Source: Ferdinandcohnia sp036962705 | GTDB lineage: Bacteria; Bacillota; Bacilli; Bacillales; Bacillaceae_L | Assembly: GCF_036962705.1 (NCBI RefSeq) | Contig: NZ_JBALOQ010000019.1 | Span: 1-64,000 of the forward strand | Direction: 5' to 3' | DNA length: 64,000 bases | Program-made: the position numbers and the translations under genes | The notes under the pieces: generated by a model | Database searches by the model: none | Seen by the model: only the letters and a program-made list of their open reading frames with translations | What the model was told of the DNA's origin: nothing | Shown: positions 43,625 to 51,694 of the stretch, piece by piece | Numbering within the stretch: position 1 is the first letter of the stretch | Layout of the letters: each line of letters starts with the position of its first letter

Positions 43625-44419
43625 ATGTCTAAGAAAAGAAATGATCCACAAATTCTCTCATCCGTCAGTAATGCACTTCGTATTCTCAAAAGTTTTTCGA
43701 CATTTGAACCTACACAAAAGGTGAGTGACCTGTCAGAATCTCTCGGTCTAGCAAAAAGTACAGTAAGTCGTTTGCTTGCAACACTTGCCCATGAAGGTTT
43801 TGTAGTAAAAGAGAAAAGGACTGGAAAATACAAACTTGGATTATCAGTATTAACACTAGGCGGGATTGTTACAAATCACTTGGAAATCCATAAAGAAGCA
43901 GCCCCCCTACTACATAAATTAGTGCATGATACAGGCGAAACAGCACATTTATCGATTCTGGATGGTCTGGACACAATCTATATTCATAAGGAGGAATGCA
44001 CTCACCCTGTTCGTATTCTCACCCATCTTGGCAGAAAAAACCCTGCTTACTGCACAAGCTCCGGGAAAGTGTTGCTTGCATTTGATGAAACTAATGTTGT
44101 TGAAAAGACAATCGAACAAGGGCTGCATGCCTATACAAGTAAAAGTATTACAGACCCAGATGAGTTGCGGAAAGAAATGGAGTTAATTCGACAAAGAGGG
44201 TATGCAATAAGTACCGAGGAATTAACAGAAGGAACAAGATCTGTCTCAGCACCTATTCGTGATTATACAGGGAAGGTTATCTCTGCCATAAATGTAGTCG
44301 GCCCTCTCCAACGCATGCCAGATTATAAGGTACCGGATATCGCAAAAAAAGTAATAAATGCAGGCAATGAAGCTTCTGAAAGGTTAGGGTATGATAAAAG
44401 ATTTTTGGAGATCCGATAG
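43625..44419 (+). CDS. IclR-family transcriptional regulator
   Basis: 264 residues. N-terminal winged helix: 'QKVSDLSESLGLAKSTVSRL' with 'LLATLAHEGFV'. C-terminal effector-binding domain: 'HKEAAPLLHKLVHDTGETAH', 'NPAYCTSSGKVLLAFDE', 'YAISTEELTEGTRSVSAPI'. The ATG at 43625 follows AAAGGGG; the frame extends 14 codons upstream through the operator and is unlikely. IclR proteins near aromatic genes (PcaR, PobR, CatR types) often activate catabolic promoters and repress themselves, which fits the site layout here. The effector is probably the aromatic substrate or an intermediate. Confidence 0.9.
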   Translation: MSKKRNDPQILSSVSNALRILKSFSTFEPTQKVSDLSESLGLAKSTVSRLLATLAHEGFVVKEKRTGKYKLGLSVLTLGGIVTNHLEIHKEAAPLLHKLVHDTGETAHLSILDGLDTIYIHKEECTHPVRILTHLGRKNPAYCTSSGKVLLAFDETNVVEKTIEQGLHAYTSKSITDPDELRKEMELIRQRGYAISTEELTEGTRSVSAPIRDYTGKVISAINVVGPLQRMPDYKVPDIAKKVINAGNEASERLGYDKRFLEIR

Positions 44420-44443
44420 ATTATTAAAAGGAATAAATTAAGC

Positions 44444-44477
44444 AAAAGGTAGACTCGAGATATGAGTCTACCTTTTT
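44444..44477. terminator. terminator between the iclR-type gene and the ABC operon
   Basis: AAAAGGTAGACTC / GAGTCTACCTTTT hairpin, T run on the plus strand. Symmetry allows it to serve the convergent ATPase gene as well. Confidence 0.92.
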
Positions 44478-44483
44478 TGGAAG

Positions 44484-45194
44484 CTATGAAACTCCCAAAT
44501 ATTTATGCTGAACATCCTTATTTTCTAACAATTCATCAGGTGAACCATTCCAAACAATCGTACCCTTGTTCATGATTAAGATTTCATCCGCTACCTGGCA
44601 GGCAAGTGAAATATTTTGCTCCACCATTAATATCGAAAGTCCGGTCTCTTTCAGCTTACAGACAATCTCACCCACTTGGTCAATAATAACCGGGGCGAGT
44701 CCTTCAGATGGCTCATCCATTAACAGAAACTGCGGATTAGTCATCAATGCCCGAGCAATTGCCAGCATTTGCTGCTGTCCGCCGGATAGCTGATTACCCA
44801 TATTATTTTCGCGTTCCTTAAGAATTGGGAATAGCTCATAAACCTTGTCGATATCCCAGTTTACTGCTTGACTATTTCCTTTTCTTTTCCGAGCAGGCAT
44901 CGTTAAGTTTTCTCTAATGGTAAGGGAGGGAAATATTCTTCTTCCTTGTGGTACTAAGCCAATACCATGACGAGAAATTTGGTGTGTTGGTAGAGCTTGT
45001 ACTTGTTTACCATTAAAAGTGATGGTACCACGTTTTGATTTGACCAGACCAGATAAAGTATGAATTGTTGTTGTTTTTCCTGCTCCATTTCGTCCCAAAA
45101 GTGCGACACATTTTCCCTCTGGAACGGTAAATGTAACCCCTTGAAGGATATGACTTGTTCCATAATAGGAATGAACATCTTGTAACTCAAGCAT
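44484..45194 (-). CDS. HAAT-family ABC transporter ATPase (LivF-like, second system)
   Basis: 236 residues. Walker A 'GRNGAGKTT', signature 'LSGGQQQM', Walker B 'FLLMDEPSEGLAP'. The ATG at 45194 follows GGAGGTG by nine bases and overlaps the LivG-like stop by eight bases. It is last in an operon with two permeases and a binding protein, all under an IclR-type site. I infer uptake of an aromatic acid or aryl amide rather than a branched-chain amino acid. Confidence 0.9.
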   Translation of the reverse strand: MLELQDVHSYYGTSHILQGVTFTVPEGKCVALLGRNGAGKTTTIHTLSGLVKSKRGTITFNGKQVQALPTHQISRHGIGLVPQGRRIFPSLTIRENLTMPARKRKGNSQAVNWDIDKVYELFPILKERENNMGNQLSGGQQQMLAIARALMTNPQFLLMDEPSEGLAPVIIDQVGEIVCKLKETGLSILMVEQNISLACQVADEILIMNKGTIVWNGSPDELLENKDVQHKYLGVS

Positions 45195-45942
45195 GTTTTT
45201 TCGCACCTCCACCGAAGTAAATTTCCTTTACCATATCGCTATTTCTAACTTCTTCTGGAGCACCAGTTAATATTGGCTCACCATGGTGAAGAACAGTAAT
45301 TCGATCTGCAATCGCAAAGACTACTTCCATATCATGTTCTATTACCACTAACGCCATGGAGCGCGGCAGTCTTTGAATCATCTCGGAAGTTTGAGTTGTT
45401 TCTGCCGGAGACATTCCAGATGTTGGTTCATCTAATAAGAGAAGCTTTGGTTTACTAGCCATTGCCAATAGTACTTCTAGTAAACGTTGTTCCCCATAGG
45501 ATAGATTATTTATTTTCACATCACGGCGATGGGTAATCTTCCATTCTTCTAATATCTGATTTGTTTCTTTTTTTATGTCAGAACGACTTGTTAGGGAAAA
45601 CCATACGTCATGACGATATTTTTTCTTGGCTGTTAAGGCAAGATGAATATTTTCTTCGACCGTTAAATCACCAAATAAATTATTCTTTTGAAATGTTCGT
45701 GACATCCCTAAATGAACTAATCTATGAGAAGGAAGATTTGTAATATCTTTCCCTTCAAAATGCACCGTTCCTGAAGTAATAGGAAGATGATTTGTTATAG
45801 AATTAAAAAGAGTCGTTTTCCCAGCACCATTTGGGCCAATAATAACATGACGTTCGCCTGGCTGTACTTCCAATGATACATCATGTAGTACTTGTAGGGT
45901 TCCAAATGATTTATTTATTTTATCTACTTTTAGTAAGCTCAA
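45187..45942 (-). CDS. HAAT-family ABC transporter ATPase (LivG-like, second system)
   Basis: 251 residues. Walker A 'GPNGAGKTT', signature 'LSYGEQRLLE', Walker B 'LLLLDEPTSGMSP'. The start is a TTG seven bases after GGAGGAGG, in a TTGA overlap with the permease stop. It ends with a basic tail (GGGAKKHA). Confidence 0.9.
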   Translation of the reverse strand: MSLLKVDKINKSFGTLQVLHDVSLEVQPGERHVIIGPNGAGKTTLFNSITNHLPITSGTVHFEGKDITNLPSHRLVHLGMSRTFQKNNLFGDLTVEENIHLALTAKKKYRHDVWFSLTSRSDIKKETNQILEEWKITHRRDVKINNLSYGEQRLLEVLLAMASKPKLLLLDEPTSGMSPAETTQTSEMIQRLPRSMALVVIEHDMEVVFAIADRITVLHHGEPILTGAPEEVRNSDMVKEIYFGGGAKKHA

Positions 45943-46931
45943 CTGATAACCTCCTCCTTTTCTGGTTGACTAGTAGAGGAATCTTTATTATTTTTGCGTT
46001 TATTTTTAAAAATCATATCGACACCTAATTTCAACCACTGGATGACTCCGCCTTTTCCAAGAAGAACAAGGAAGATGAGAATCGCACCCAAAATCAATGG
46101 CCATCTTTCCGTATAGGTACTGATAAAGTTTTGGAGGAAAATGAATACACCCGCTCCAATGGCAGGTCCAAGCAAGGTTCCTACGCCCCCAATGATAACC
46201 ATGATCATTACTTGACCTGAAAACAGCCAACCTGATAACTCTGGAGAGACGAAAACGTTATAGAAGGAATAAAGTGAACCAGCAAACCCTGCTAATGCTC
46301 CGGAAAGGGTATAGGCTAATAGTTTATAAACACGAACGTCATAGCCAAGCGCACTCATACGCCCTTCATTTTCCATGACGCCTTTCGTAATTTTTCCTGC
46401 TGGAGATTCCACGAATAATCTTAGTAAGATAAAGACGGCGACAAAAATAATTCCCATCACATAATACATAGTACGCGGATCAAATATGTCACCAAATCCA
46501 AGATTCATAATAGCAGAAACAGACATCCCATCCGCTCCACCTGTTACATCCTTCATTTGCCAGAATAGAGTAAATATCATTTGGCTAAAAGCAAGAGTAA
46601 TCATTAGAAAGTAGAATTGAGAAGTACGGATAAATACGGCTCCAGTAATGAATGCAAGCAATCCAGCAATCACAACCGCTATAATAATGATTAAATACGT
46701 ATTAGTCACAAACTGCCCGATTAATGCAACAGAATAGGCACCAATTCCAAAAAAGGCAGCATGCCCTAGGGAATCTAAACCAGCATATCCCATAATTAAG
46801 CCCAAACTCATGGCGAACATAGCCATGATAAAAATTTCAGTTGTTAAATTCGTTCCGAAATCAGAAAGTACTTGTGGTACCACGAAAACGACGAGGAGAA
46901 GTAAAACAGCATAAAGAATATTTTTTTTCAA
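45939..46931 (-). CDS. HAAT-family ABC transporter permease (LivM-like, second system)
   Basis: 330 residues, about nine to ten membrane segments. It contains 'GYAGLDSLGHAAFFGIGAYS' and 'FYFLMITLAFSQMIFTLFW', LivM family traits, and a polar lysine/asparagine-rich C-terminus (MIFKNKRKNNKDSSTSQPEK). The start is a TTG (LKKNILYA) after GAGGTGG, immediately behind the LivH-like stop. It forms the channel with that protein. Confidence 0.88.
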   Translation of the reverse strand: MKKNILYAVLLLLVVFVVPQVLSDFGTNLTTEIFIMAMFAMSLGLIMGYAGLDSLGHAAFFGIGAYSVALIGQFVTNTYLIIIIAVVIAGLLAFITGAVFIRTSQFYFLMITLAFSQMIFTLFWQMKDVTGGADGMSVSAIMNLGFGDIFDPRTMYYVMGIIFVAVFILLRLFVESPAGKITKGVMENEGRMSALGYDVRVYKLLAYTLSGALAGFAGSLYSFYNVFVSPELSGWLFSGQVMIMVIIGGVGTLLGPAIGAGVFIFLQNFISTYTERWPLILGAILIFLVLLGKGGVIQWLKLGVDMIFKNKRKNNKDSSTSQPEKEEVIS

Positions 46932-47792
46932 TTATGCCACCTCTCTTCCAAATAGACCTTGAGGACGAATAATTAAAATAATCATCATGATTAAGAATAC
47001 AATGAGCATGGATAAGGATGGGAACCATACTTTACCGAATATTTCCAACACCCCAATGATTAAAGCACCAATAAATGATCCCTTCCATGAACCCAAGCCA
47101 CCTATTACAACGACTATTAAGGATGTGATAAGGATCTCAGCTTCCATTCCTGTATACATACCTAAGAGTGGCCCGCCTAATACTCCACTAAATCCAGCTA
47201 AAGCTGCTCCAAAGATAAATACACCTGTAAATACAACCCCTACATTAATACCTAGAGCACTAACCATAGCACGATCATCTACCCCTGCTCGAATGACTGC
47301 CCCTATACGTGTCTTTGCTTCTAAATACCATAATAAAACTGCTAATAAACAACCAACTAAAACGACAAATAAACGAAATACCGGGAATGCCATATCCCCA
47401 ATTGGGATGGACATATTAAGCATGGCAGGTACTGAAATCAATTGCATTTCTGTTCCCCAAATCCATTTGACAGAGTCAGCAATAACAAGCATTAAACCAA
47501 ATGTCAGCAACACTTGTTGCAGCACTTTTCCATAAACAACTTTGATTAATACCTTTTCAAGGATAAGACCAAATATCCCTACTGAAATAGCGGATAAAAG
47601 TAATGCAAACCAAAAGTTAATCCCATTGCTAATAAAGGTAAAGGCCAAATAGGATCCTAGCATGAACAGTGCTCCATGTGATAGATTAACAACATTCATA
47701 ACTCCAAGAATAATCGTAAGCCCTGCTGCAATCATAAAGTAAAGCATTCCATATGCAATGCCCGTTATAAGTTGAACTAGAATTATATCCAA
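46932..47792 (-). CDS. HAAT-family ABC transporter permease (LivH-like, second system)
   Basis: 286 residues, about eight membrane segments. 'GVMNVVNLSHGALFMLGSYL' near the N-terminus and 'VDDRAMVSALGINV' in the coupling loop are LivH traits. The start is a TTG five to six bases after GAGGGGAG. It is preceded by a hairpin between it and the binding-protein gene. Confidence 0.88.
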   Translation of the reverse strand: MDIILVQLITGIAYGMLYFMIAAGLTIILGVMNVVNLSHGALFMLGSYLAFTFISNGINFWFALLLSAISVGIFGLILEKVLIKVVYGKVLQQVLLTFGLMLVIADSVKWIWGTEMQLISVPAMLNMSIPIGDMAFPVFRLFVVLVGCLLAVLLWYLEAKTRIGAVIRAGVDDRAMVSALGINVGVVFTGVFIFGAALAGFSGVLGGPLLGMYTGMEAEILITSLIVVVIGGLGSWKGSFIGALIIGVLEIFGKVWFPSLSMLIVFLIMMIILIIRPQGLFGREVA

Positions 47793-47845
47793 GGACTCTC
47801 CCCTCTCTTCCTTTTTATAATGTAGTAGAATAATCTGTCTTTTAA

Positions 47846-47885
47846 ATAATAAATGGGGTTGTCTTTTGGGACAGCCCCATTTATT
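47846..47885 (-). terminator. terminator/attenuator after the second binding-protein gene
   Basis: AAATGGGGCTGTC / GACAACCCCATTT hairpin (one G-U pair) followed by ATTATTTAAA on the minus strand. It would lower permease and ATPase expression relative to the binding protein. Confidence 0.75.
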
Positions 47886-47911
47886 TAGTTAATAATAAAT
47901 TCTAGTAACCA

Positions 47912-49141
47912 TTATTCAAATGGTGATTTCTCTGGCATTGTTACTTTTTCTTTTGTTTCAATTACTTCAGGAACAAGTTTTCCATCTTTCATCACATTTT
48001 TCGTAATATACATGTTCTGAATGATGTTATGCGTTTTTTCATCAATTGTACTTGGCCCACGAGGACTATCATAAGAAATACCTGGTAATTCTTTGATTAA
48101 TTTTTCTGCTTCCACGCCACCTGCTGCAGCTATAGCTTTGTCAATAACTGTTGCTGAGTCATATCCATTAACAGAGAACGTATTTGGAAGCTTTCCGTAT
48201 TTCTTTTCATAACCTTCAACAAATTTTTTGTTTAAATCATTCTCTAACCAAGGAGAGTATACAGTTCCAGCAAGAAATCCTTCCGAACCATCTCCAGTAG
48301 GCTCTAACATTAGTAAATCACCGAACTCTAATGTTCCAGACATTGGAATTTTATCTTTCAAACCAAATTCCTTGTATTGTTGAATATAACGAATGCCGTC
48401 ACTACCAGCAAAGAAGGAGTAGATTACATCTGGCTCTAAGCTAGATGCTTCTTGTAAATAAGTAGAGAAGTCATTTGTTCCTAATTTCGGATAAAGTTCT
48501 TTTAATACTTCACCGCCTGCTTCTTCATAGGCAGCCTTAAATGATCTTAATACTTCGATACCAGCTGGGAAATCAGAACCCATAATAACTGCTTTTTTAC
48601 CAACATTTTCTGCTACATACTCTGCAAGCGGGTATCCATTTTGCCAGTTAGACCAAGAAACACGGTATACATAATCACTCTTTTTACTCCAGTTAAGATC
48701 GTCTGCTGCTGCGTTTGGTATAATCATTGGAATTTTGTCTTTATTTACTTCATCACGTAATGCAAGAGCGATAGATGAGTTAGTTGTTCCAACAAGAAGG
48801 TCTACTTTTTCACTATGAACTAATTGTCGATATTTTCTTAAACCAACCTGAGGATTTCCTTCGTCATCTTCAAATTTTAGCTCTACATTTTTACCGCCTA
48901 ATTTCCCATCATGTTCTTCTAAATATAGTTCGAATCCTTCTTTAATACTTTCAGATAATGGAGCCAATGGACCTGTAAAGGATAGGACAAAACCAATTTT
49001 AATCGATTCGCCTTCTGCTGATTTAGATTTTCCCCCTGTTGTGGTAGATTCTTGTTTTGCTCCTTGGCAACCTGCAACAAAAATCATTATTGCTAAAAGA
49101 AACAGGCACATTAATTTCCATTTTGATTTCGTTTTCTTCAT
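47912..49141 (-). CDS. HAAT-family substrate-binding lipoprotein (second system, probable aromatic ligand)
   Basis: 409 residues. The lipoprotein signal 'LMCLFLLAIMIFVAGC' ends in V-A-G-C. The mature Peripla_BP_6 fold shows 'IKIGFVLSFTGPLAPLSESI', 'VDLLVGTTNSSIALALRDEV' and 'FSVNGYDSATVIDKAIA'. The ATG at 49141 is eight bases after AAAGGGGG; a TTG two codons earlier is too close. It is first in the second transporter operon, with a promoter carrying an IclR-type site and a cre-like site in the leader. The regulation ties it to the dioxygenase operon, so I infer an aromatic carboxylate or amide ligand. Confidence 0.88.
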   Translation of the reverse strand: MKKTKSKWKLMCLFLLAIMIFVAGCQGAKQESTTTGGKSKSAEGESIKIGFVLSFTGPLAPLSESIKEGFELYLEEHDGKLGGKNVELKFEDDEGNPQVGLRKYRQLVHSEKVDLLVGTTNSSIALALRDEVNKDKIPMIIPNAAADDLNWSKKSDYVYRVSWSNWQNGYPLAEYVAENVGKKAVIMGSDFPAGIEVLRSFKAAYEEAGGEVLKELYPKLGTNDFSTYLQEASSLEPDVIYSFFAGSDGIRYIQQYKEFGLKDKIPMSGTLEFGDLLMLEPTGDGSEGFLAGTVYSPWLENDLNKKFVEGYEKKYGKLPNTFSVNGYDSATVIDKAIAAAGGVEAEKLIKELPGISYDSPRGPSTIDEKTHNIIQNMYITKNVMKDGKLVPEVIETKEKVTMPEKSPFE

Positions 49142-49195
49142 TTTCAATTCCCCCTTTTGTAATTACTGATTAACTACCATTTCAAAACTACTTTT

Positions 49196-49209
49196 TTAAA
49201 GCGTTTACA
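49196..49209. promoter_or_regulatory. cre-like (CcpA) site in the second livJ-type leader
   Basis: On the minus strand TGTAAACGCTTTAA fits the cre consensus with one mismatch, downstream of the promoter, a roadblock position. Confidence 0.4.
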
Positions 49210-49235
49210 TATTCGTTCTATGTAATTTGATAAAT

Positions 49236-49245
49236 ACCTCCTTTT
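49236..49245 (-). promoter_or_regulatory. orphan Shine-Dalgarno-like element in the second livJ-type leader
   Basis: AAAAGGAGGT on the minus strand, 95 bases before the start codon and with no start codon of its own. It parallels the element at 35121-35128. Confidence 0.4.
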
Positions 49246-49300
49246 CCGACACGTTTTCGACATTTACTTCAAAATGTTCTGAGTTTTCTATCTTACTAGA

Positions 49301-49329
49301 ATATTAGTATGTCTTTGTTCCTTCTGCAA
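49301..49329 (-). promoter_or_regulatory. promoter of the second HAAT transporter operon
   Basis: -35 TTGCAG (49329-49324), 17-base spacer, -10 TAATAT (49306-49301) on the minus strand. Confidence 0.7.
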
Positions 49330-49335
49330 CACCAT

Positions 49336-49354
49336 TGTTCCGCTATACGCAACT
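49336..49354. promoter_or_regulatory. IclR-type operator at the transporter promoter
   Basis: TGTTCCGCTATACGCAACT matches the iclR-proximal palindrome at 16 of 19 positions and begins exactly 6 bp upstream of the -35 box, as at the dioxygenase promoter. 49355-49576 otherwise holds a small AT-rich hairpin region and the leader of the gntR-type gene. Confidence 0.65.
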
Positions 49355-49576
49355 TGTTTAATTTTTTTAAATAAAAATATAAAAAACCACCTCGCAGTTA
49401 AAGGTGATTTTTCAAATTAGTAAATAAAGTTGCAACTTTATATTTTTCCGCAATCTGTGGTAGAGTCTTTTTGAATCATTTATCTGAGAGAAAACGTAAA
49501 ATAACTTTACAAAAAAAGTAAATTATTGTATGGTTGTATAGTCGAGTAATCAAGTATATATTTCGGAGGTGAAGCT

Positions 49577-49945
49577 TTGAAGCCATTATTAGATGAAGAT
49601 CAACCACTTTTTCTACAAATTACACAAATCATATTAGATGAAATTGTGGAAGGTCATTTAAAAGAAGGTGAACAATTGCCCTCTGAGAATGATTTGGCTC
49701 AGTTTTACAATATTAATCGTGCAACCGTAAGAAAAGGGCTTCAAACTTTAGTTGATGATGCTTTTATTTATAAAAAAAGAGGTATCGGAATGTTTGTTAG
49801 TGAAGGAGCTTATCAAAAAATAATAGGTGAACGGCAGAAACAATATCGTCAGAATTATATAACCCCTTTATTAAAAGAAGGGGCCCGTTTAGGGATGGAT
49901 GTCCAAAAGATTATCCAACTAATTAATAAGGAGGCTCAAACATGA
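49577..49945 (+). CDS. GntR-family regulator, YtrA-like
   Basis: 122 residues, the short YtrA subgroup: a winged helix (QITQIILDEIVEGHLKEGEQ, 'PSENDLAQFYNINRATVRKG') followed by a short helical dimerisation tail instead of a ligand domain. The start is a TTG five bases after GGAGGTG. It overlaps the ATPase gene (ATGA), forming a gntR-ABC-permease operon like ytrAB. Such regulators usually repress their own transporter until a cell-wall-active antibiotic or other signal appears; this is inference for the present case. Confidence 0.87.
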   Translation: MKPLLDEDQPLFLQITQIILDEIVEGHLKEGEQLPSENDLAQFYNINRATVRKGLQTLVDDAFIYKKRGIGMFVSEGAYQKIIGERQKQYRQNYITPLLKEGARLGMDVQKIIQLINKEAQT

Positions 49946-50817
49946 TAAAAGTCAATCAGGTTCACTTTAGTTATGATTCAACCGAAATATTGCATGACTT
50001 TAATTTGTTAGAGAGTGAGAGAATCATCGTTGGACTTTGGGGGCGAAATGGAACTGGGAAAACAACTTTTATGAAGTTGTTAGCCGGTCATCTAAAACCT
50101 GGTCAGGGTGAGATAAACATACTGGGATTTAATCCTTATAATCATGATCGAATAAATAATCATTTATGTTATATGCAAGAAGATCATCCATTCAATAAGA
50201 TTTGGAAAATAAAAGATGCGTTACGCTTTGGTGATTATTACAATCCAAATTTTGATATAGATTATGCAAAAGAGCTTTTAACAGTTTTTAATTTGAATGA
50301 AAACAAATATGTGTCCGGGCTCTCTAAAGGGATGAAATCGGCATTGCAATTTATTATCGGCATTGCCAGTAATGCTGACATAACAATACTTGACGAACCG
50401 ACCAATGGTTTAGATATAGGAATGAGAAAGAAATTTAACAAAGTGTTAATGGAGAGTTATGAAGAAAACCCGAGGCTCATTTTTTTATCCTCCCATCATA
50501 TTGAAGAAATTCAAGCTCTATGTGAAGCGTTGGTAGTGATTCATGATGGTCGAGTAATTTTCCATGAAACAATGGAAACAATGCGGGAAAAAGGCATTTG
50601 GTTAAGTGGAGAGAAGACTTCTTTTTTTAATATCATTCAGTCGCACACAGTGTTAGAGCAACAAGAATTGGGTACGAAAATGAAAGTCATGCTTGATGAA
50701 CCTTATACAAACGAATGGAAGCATTTTGCTCAATCCCATGGCTTATCAATAGAACCAGCCTCTCTGCATGATTATTTATTAAATAGAACGGAAGAACGAA
50801 GTGAGGTGAAAATATGA
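49942..50817 (+). CDS. ABC transporter ATPase, YtrB-like
   Basis: 291 residues. Walker A 'GRNGTGKTT' and Walker B 'ITILDEPTNGLD' are canonical. The signature loop is degenerate ('YVSGLSKGMKSAL' in place of LSGGQ), common in YtrB-like exporters. The C-terminal extension (from ~210) lacks known motifs. It overlaps the regulator before it and the membrane gene after it by four bases each. It probably energises export or lipid/antibiotic response together with the membrane protein at 50814. Confidence 0.85.
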   Translation: MIKVNQVHFSYDSTEILHDFNLLESERIIVGLWGRNGTGKTTFMKLLAGHLKPGQGEINILGFNPYNHDRINNHLCYMQEDHPFNKIWKIKDALRFGDYYNPNFDIDYAKELLTVFNLNENKYVSGLSKGMKSALQFIIGIASNADITILDEPTNGLDIGMRKKFNKVLMESYEENPRLIFLSSHHIEEIQALCEALVVIHDGRVIFHETMETMREKGIWLSGEKTSFFNIIQSHTVLEQQELGTKMKVMLDEPYTNEWKHFAQSHGLSIEPASLHDYLLNRTEERSEVKI

Positions 50818-51533
50818 ACTTGAACAGTGGGACATTTAGGATTGTTTATGAAGGAGCACTATATGCGTTGGGGAAGTTTCTTTTTCTGTATTTAACTATC
50901 CCTTTACTTTTGTTATGGTTATTTATTGGATATTTCTTTAACTTGAATGAAGATGTTATTGCCGCCATCTCAGGACCAACATATTTTTTTATTCCACTGT
51001 TTGCAATTAATGGATTCAGTACTATTTTCCCTGTCGCAATAGGAATGGGAAGTACAAGGATCAATTTGTTGAAAACTTTCTATGCGGTAGGTTTAACAAG
51101 TGTATTGATTATCACCTTTATTTTAAACGTCTTGCAATGGATTCTCTTAACAATTTATGAGCGATGGAACGTAGCGGCTCAAATATTGCATCCAGCAACC
51201 TTCTTTAATCAAGAGTATACTTTCCTATCCTATTATTTAATAGATCTTATGGTAGGTATCTTTTCCTTCTCCTTCGCTTTCCTGTTTTTCACGATAAATT
51301 ATAGACTTGGTTTCAAGAAAAGTATGATCTGGTTGATGGTAGTAGTGAGCATCTGTACGCTATTAAACTACAGTGGTTTGATCGATTTTTCAATATGGGA
51401 ATGGTTAGTGACTCAGGACTTTCATGACATGGTGATATTTTCTGTTGTGATCACGATTAGTCTGATTGCATTGTTCATCACATATCCAATCATGCGAAAC
51501 GCACCGTTAATAGCTAAGGTGAAAAAGGATTAG
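50814..51533 (+). CDS. six-helix membrane subunit of the YtrB-like ABC transporter
   Basis: 239 residues with about six membrane segments (for example 'FLFLYLTIPLLLLWLFIGYF' and 'MVIFSVVITISLIALFITYP'). No periplasmic domain, no EAA motif. It is the partner of the preceding ATPase, judging by translational coupling (ATGA overlap). I do not recognise it as a named YtrC/YtrD protein. Confidence 0.75.
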   Translation: MNLNSGTFRIVYEGALYALGKFLFLYLTIPLLLLWLFIGYFFNLNEDVIAAISGPTYFFIPLFAINGFSTIFPVAIGMGSTRINLLKTFYAVGLTSVLIITFILNVLQWILLTIYERWNVAAQILHPATFFNQEYTFLSYYLIDLMVGIFSFSFAFLFFTINYRLGFKKSMIWLMVVVSICTLLNYSGLIDFSIWEWLVTQDFHDMVIFSVVITISLIALFITYPIMRNAPLIAKVKKD

Positions 51534-51561
51534 AAAAAAACGTAACGAAACACATAAAAAA

Positions 51562-51602
51562 AGAGGCTTCTCAAAAGTTTGCCTAACTCATGAGAAGCCT
51601 AA
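51562..51602 (-). terminator. hairpin downstream of sufB (second terminator)
   Basis: AGGCTTCTC / GAGAAGCCT stem with a 19-base loop. The T run (TTTTTTT) is on the minus strand, so it terminates leftward transcription from the suf operon. The two direct repeats GAACTTAGCAC (51610-51632) lie just beyond. Confidence 0.75.
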
Positions 51603-51662
51603 TATAAAATGAACTTAGCACGAACTTAGCACGAACCGCAGCTTGGCACGTGCCAAAAAAAC

Positions 51663-51689
51663 AAAAACCCTTGATGTACAAGGGTTTTT
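51663..51689 (-). terminator. primary terminator of the suf operon
   Basis: AAAAACCCTT / AAGGGTTTTT hairpin and following T run on the minus strand, next to the sufB stop. Confidence 0.92.
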
Positions 51690-51694
51690 AGTAT

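Noticed and set aside
46987..47535. 182-codon plus-strand frame inside the LivH-like permease gene
   Set aside because: It is the mirror of hydrophobic codons (Pro/Asn/Thr/Ile-rich), with no RBS, opposite an intact permease.
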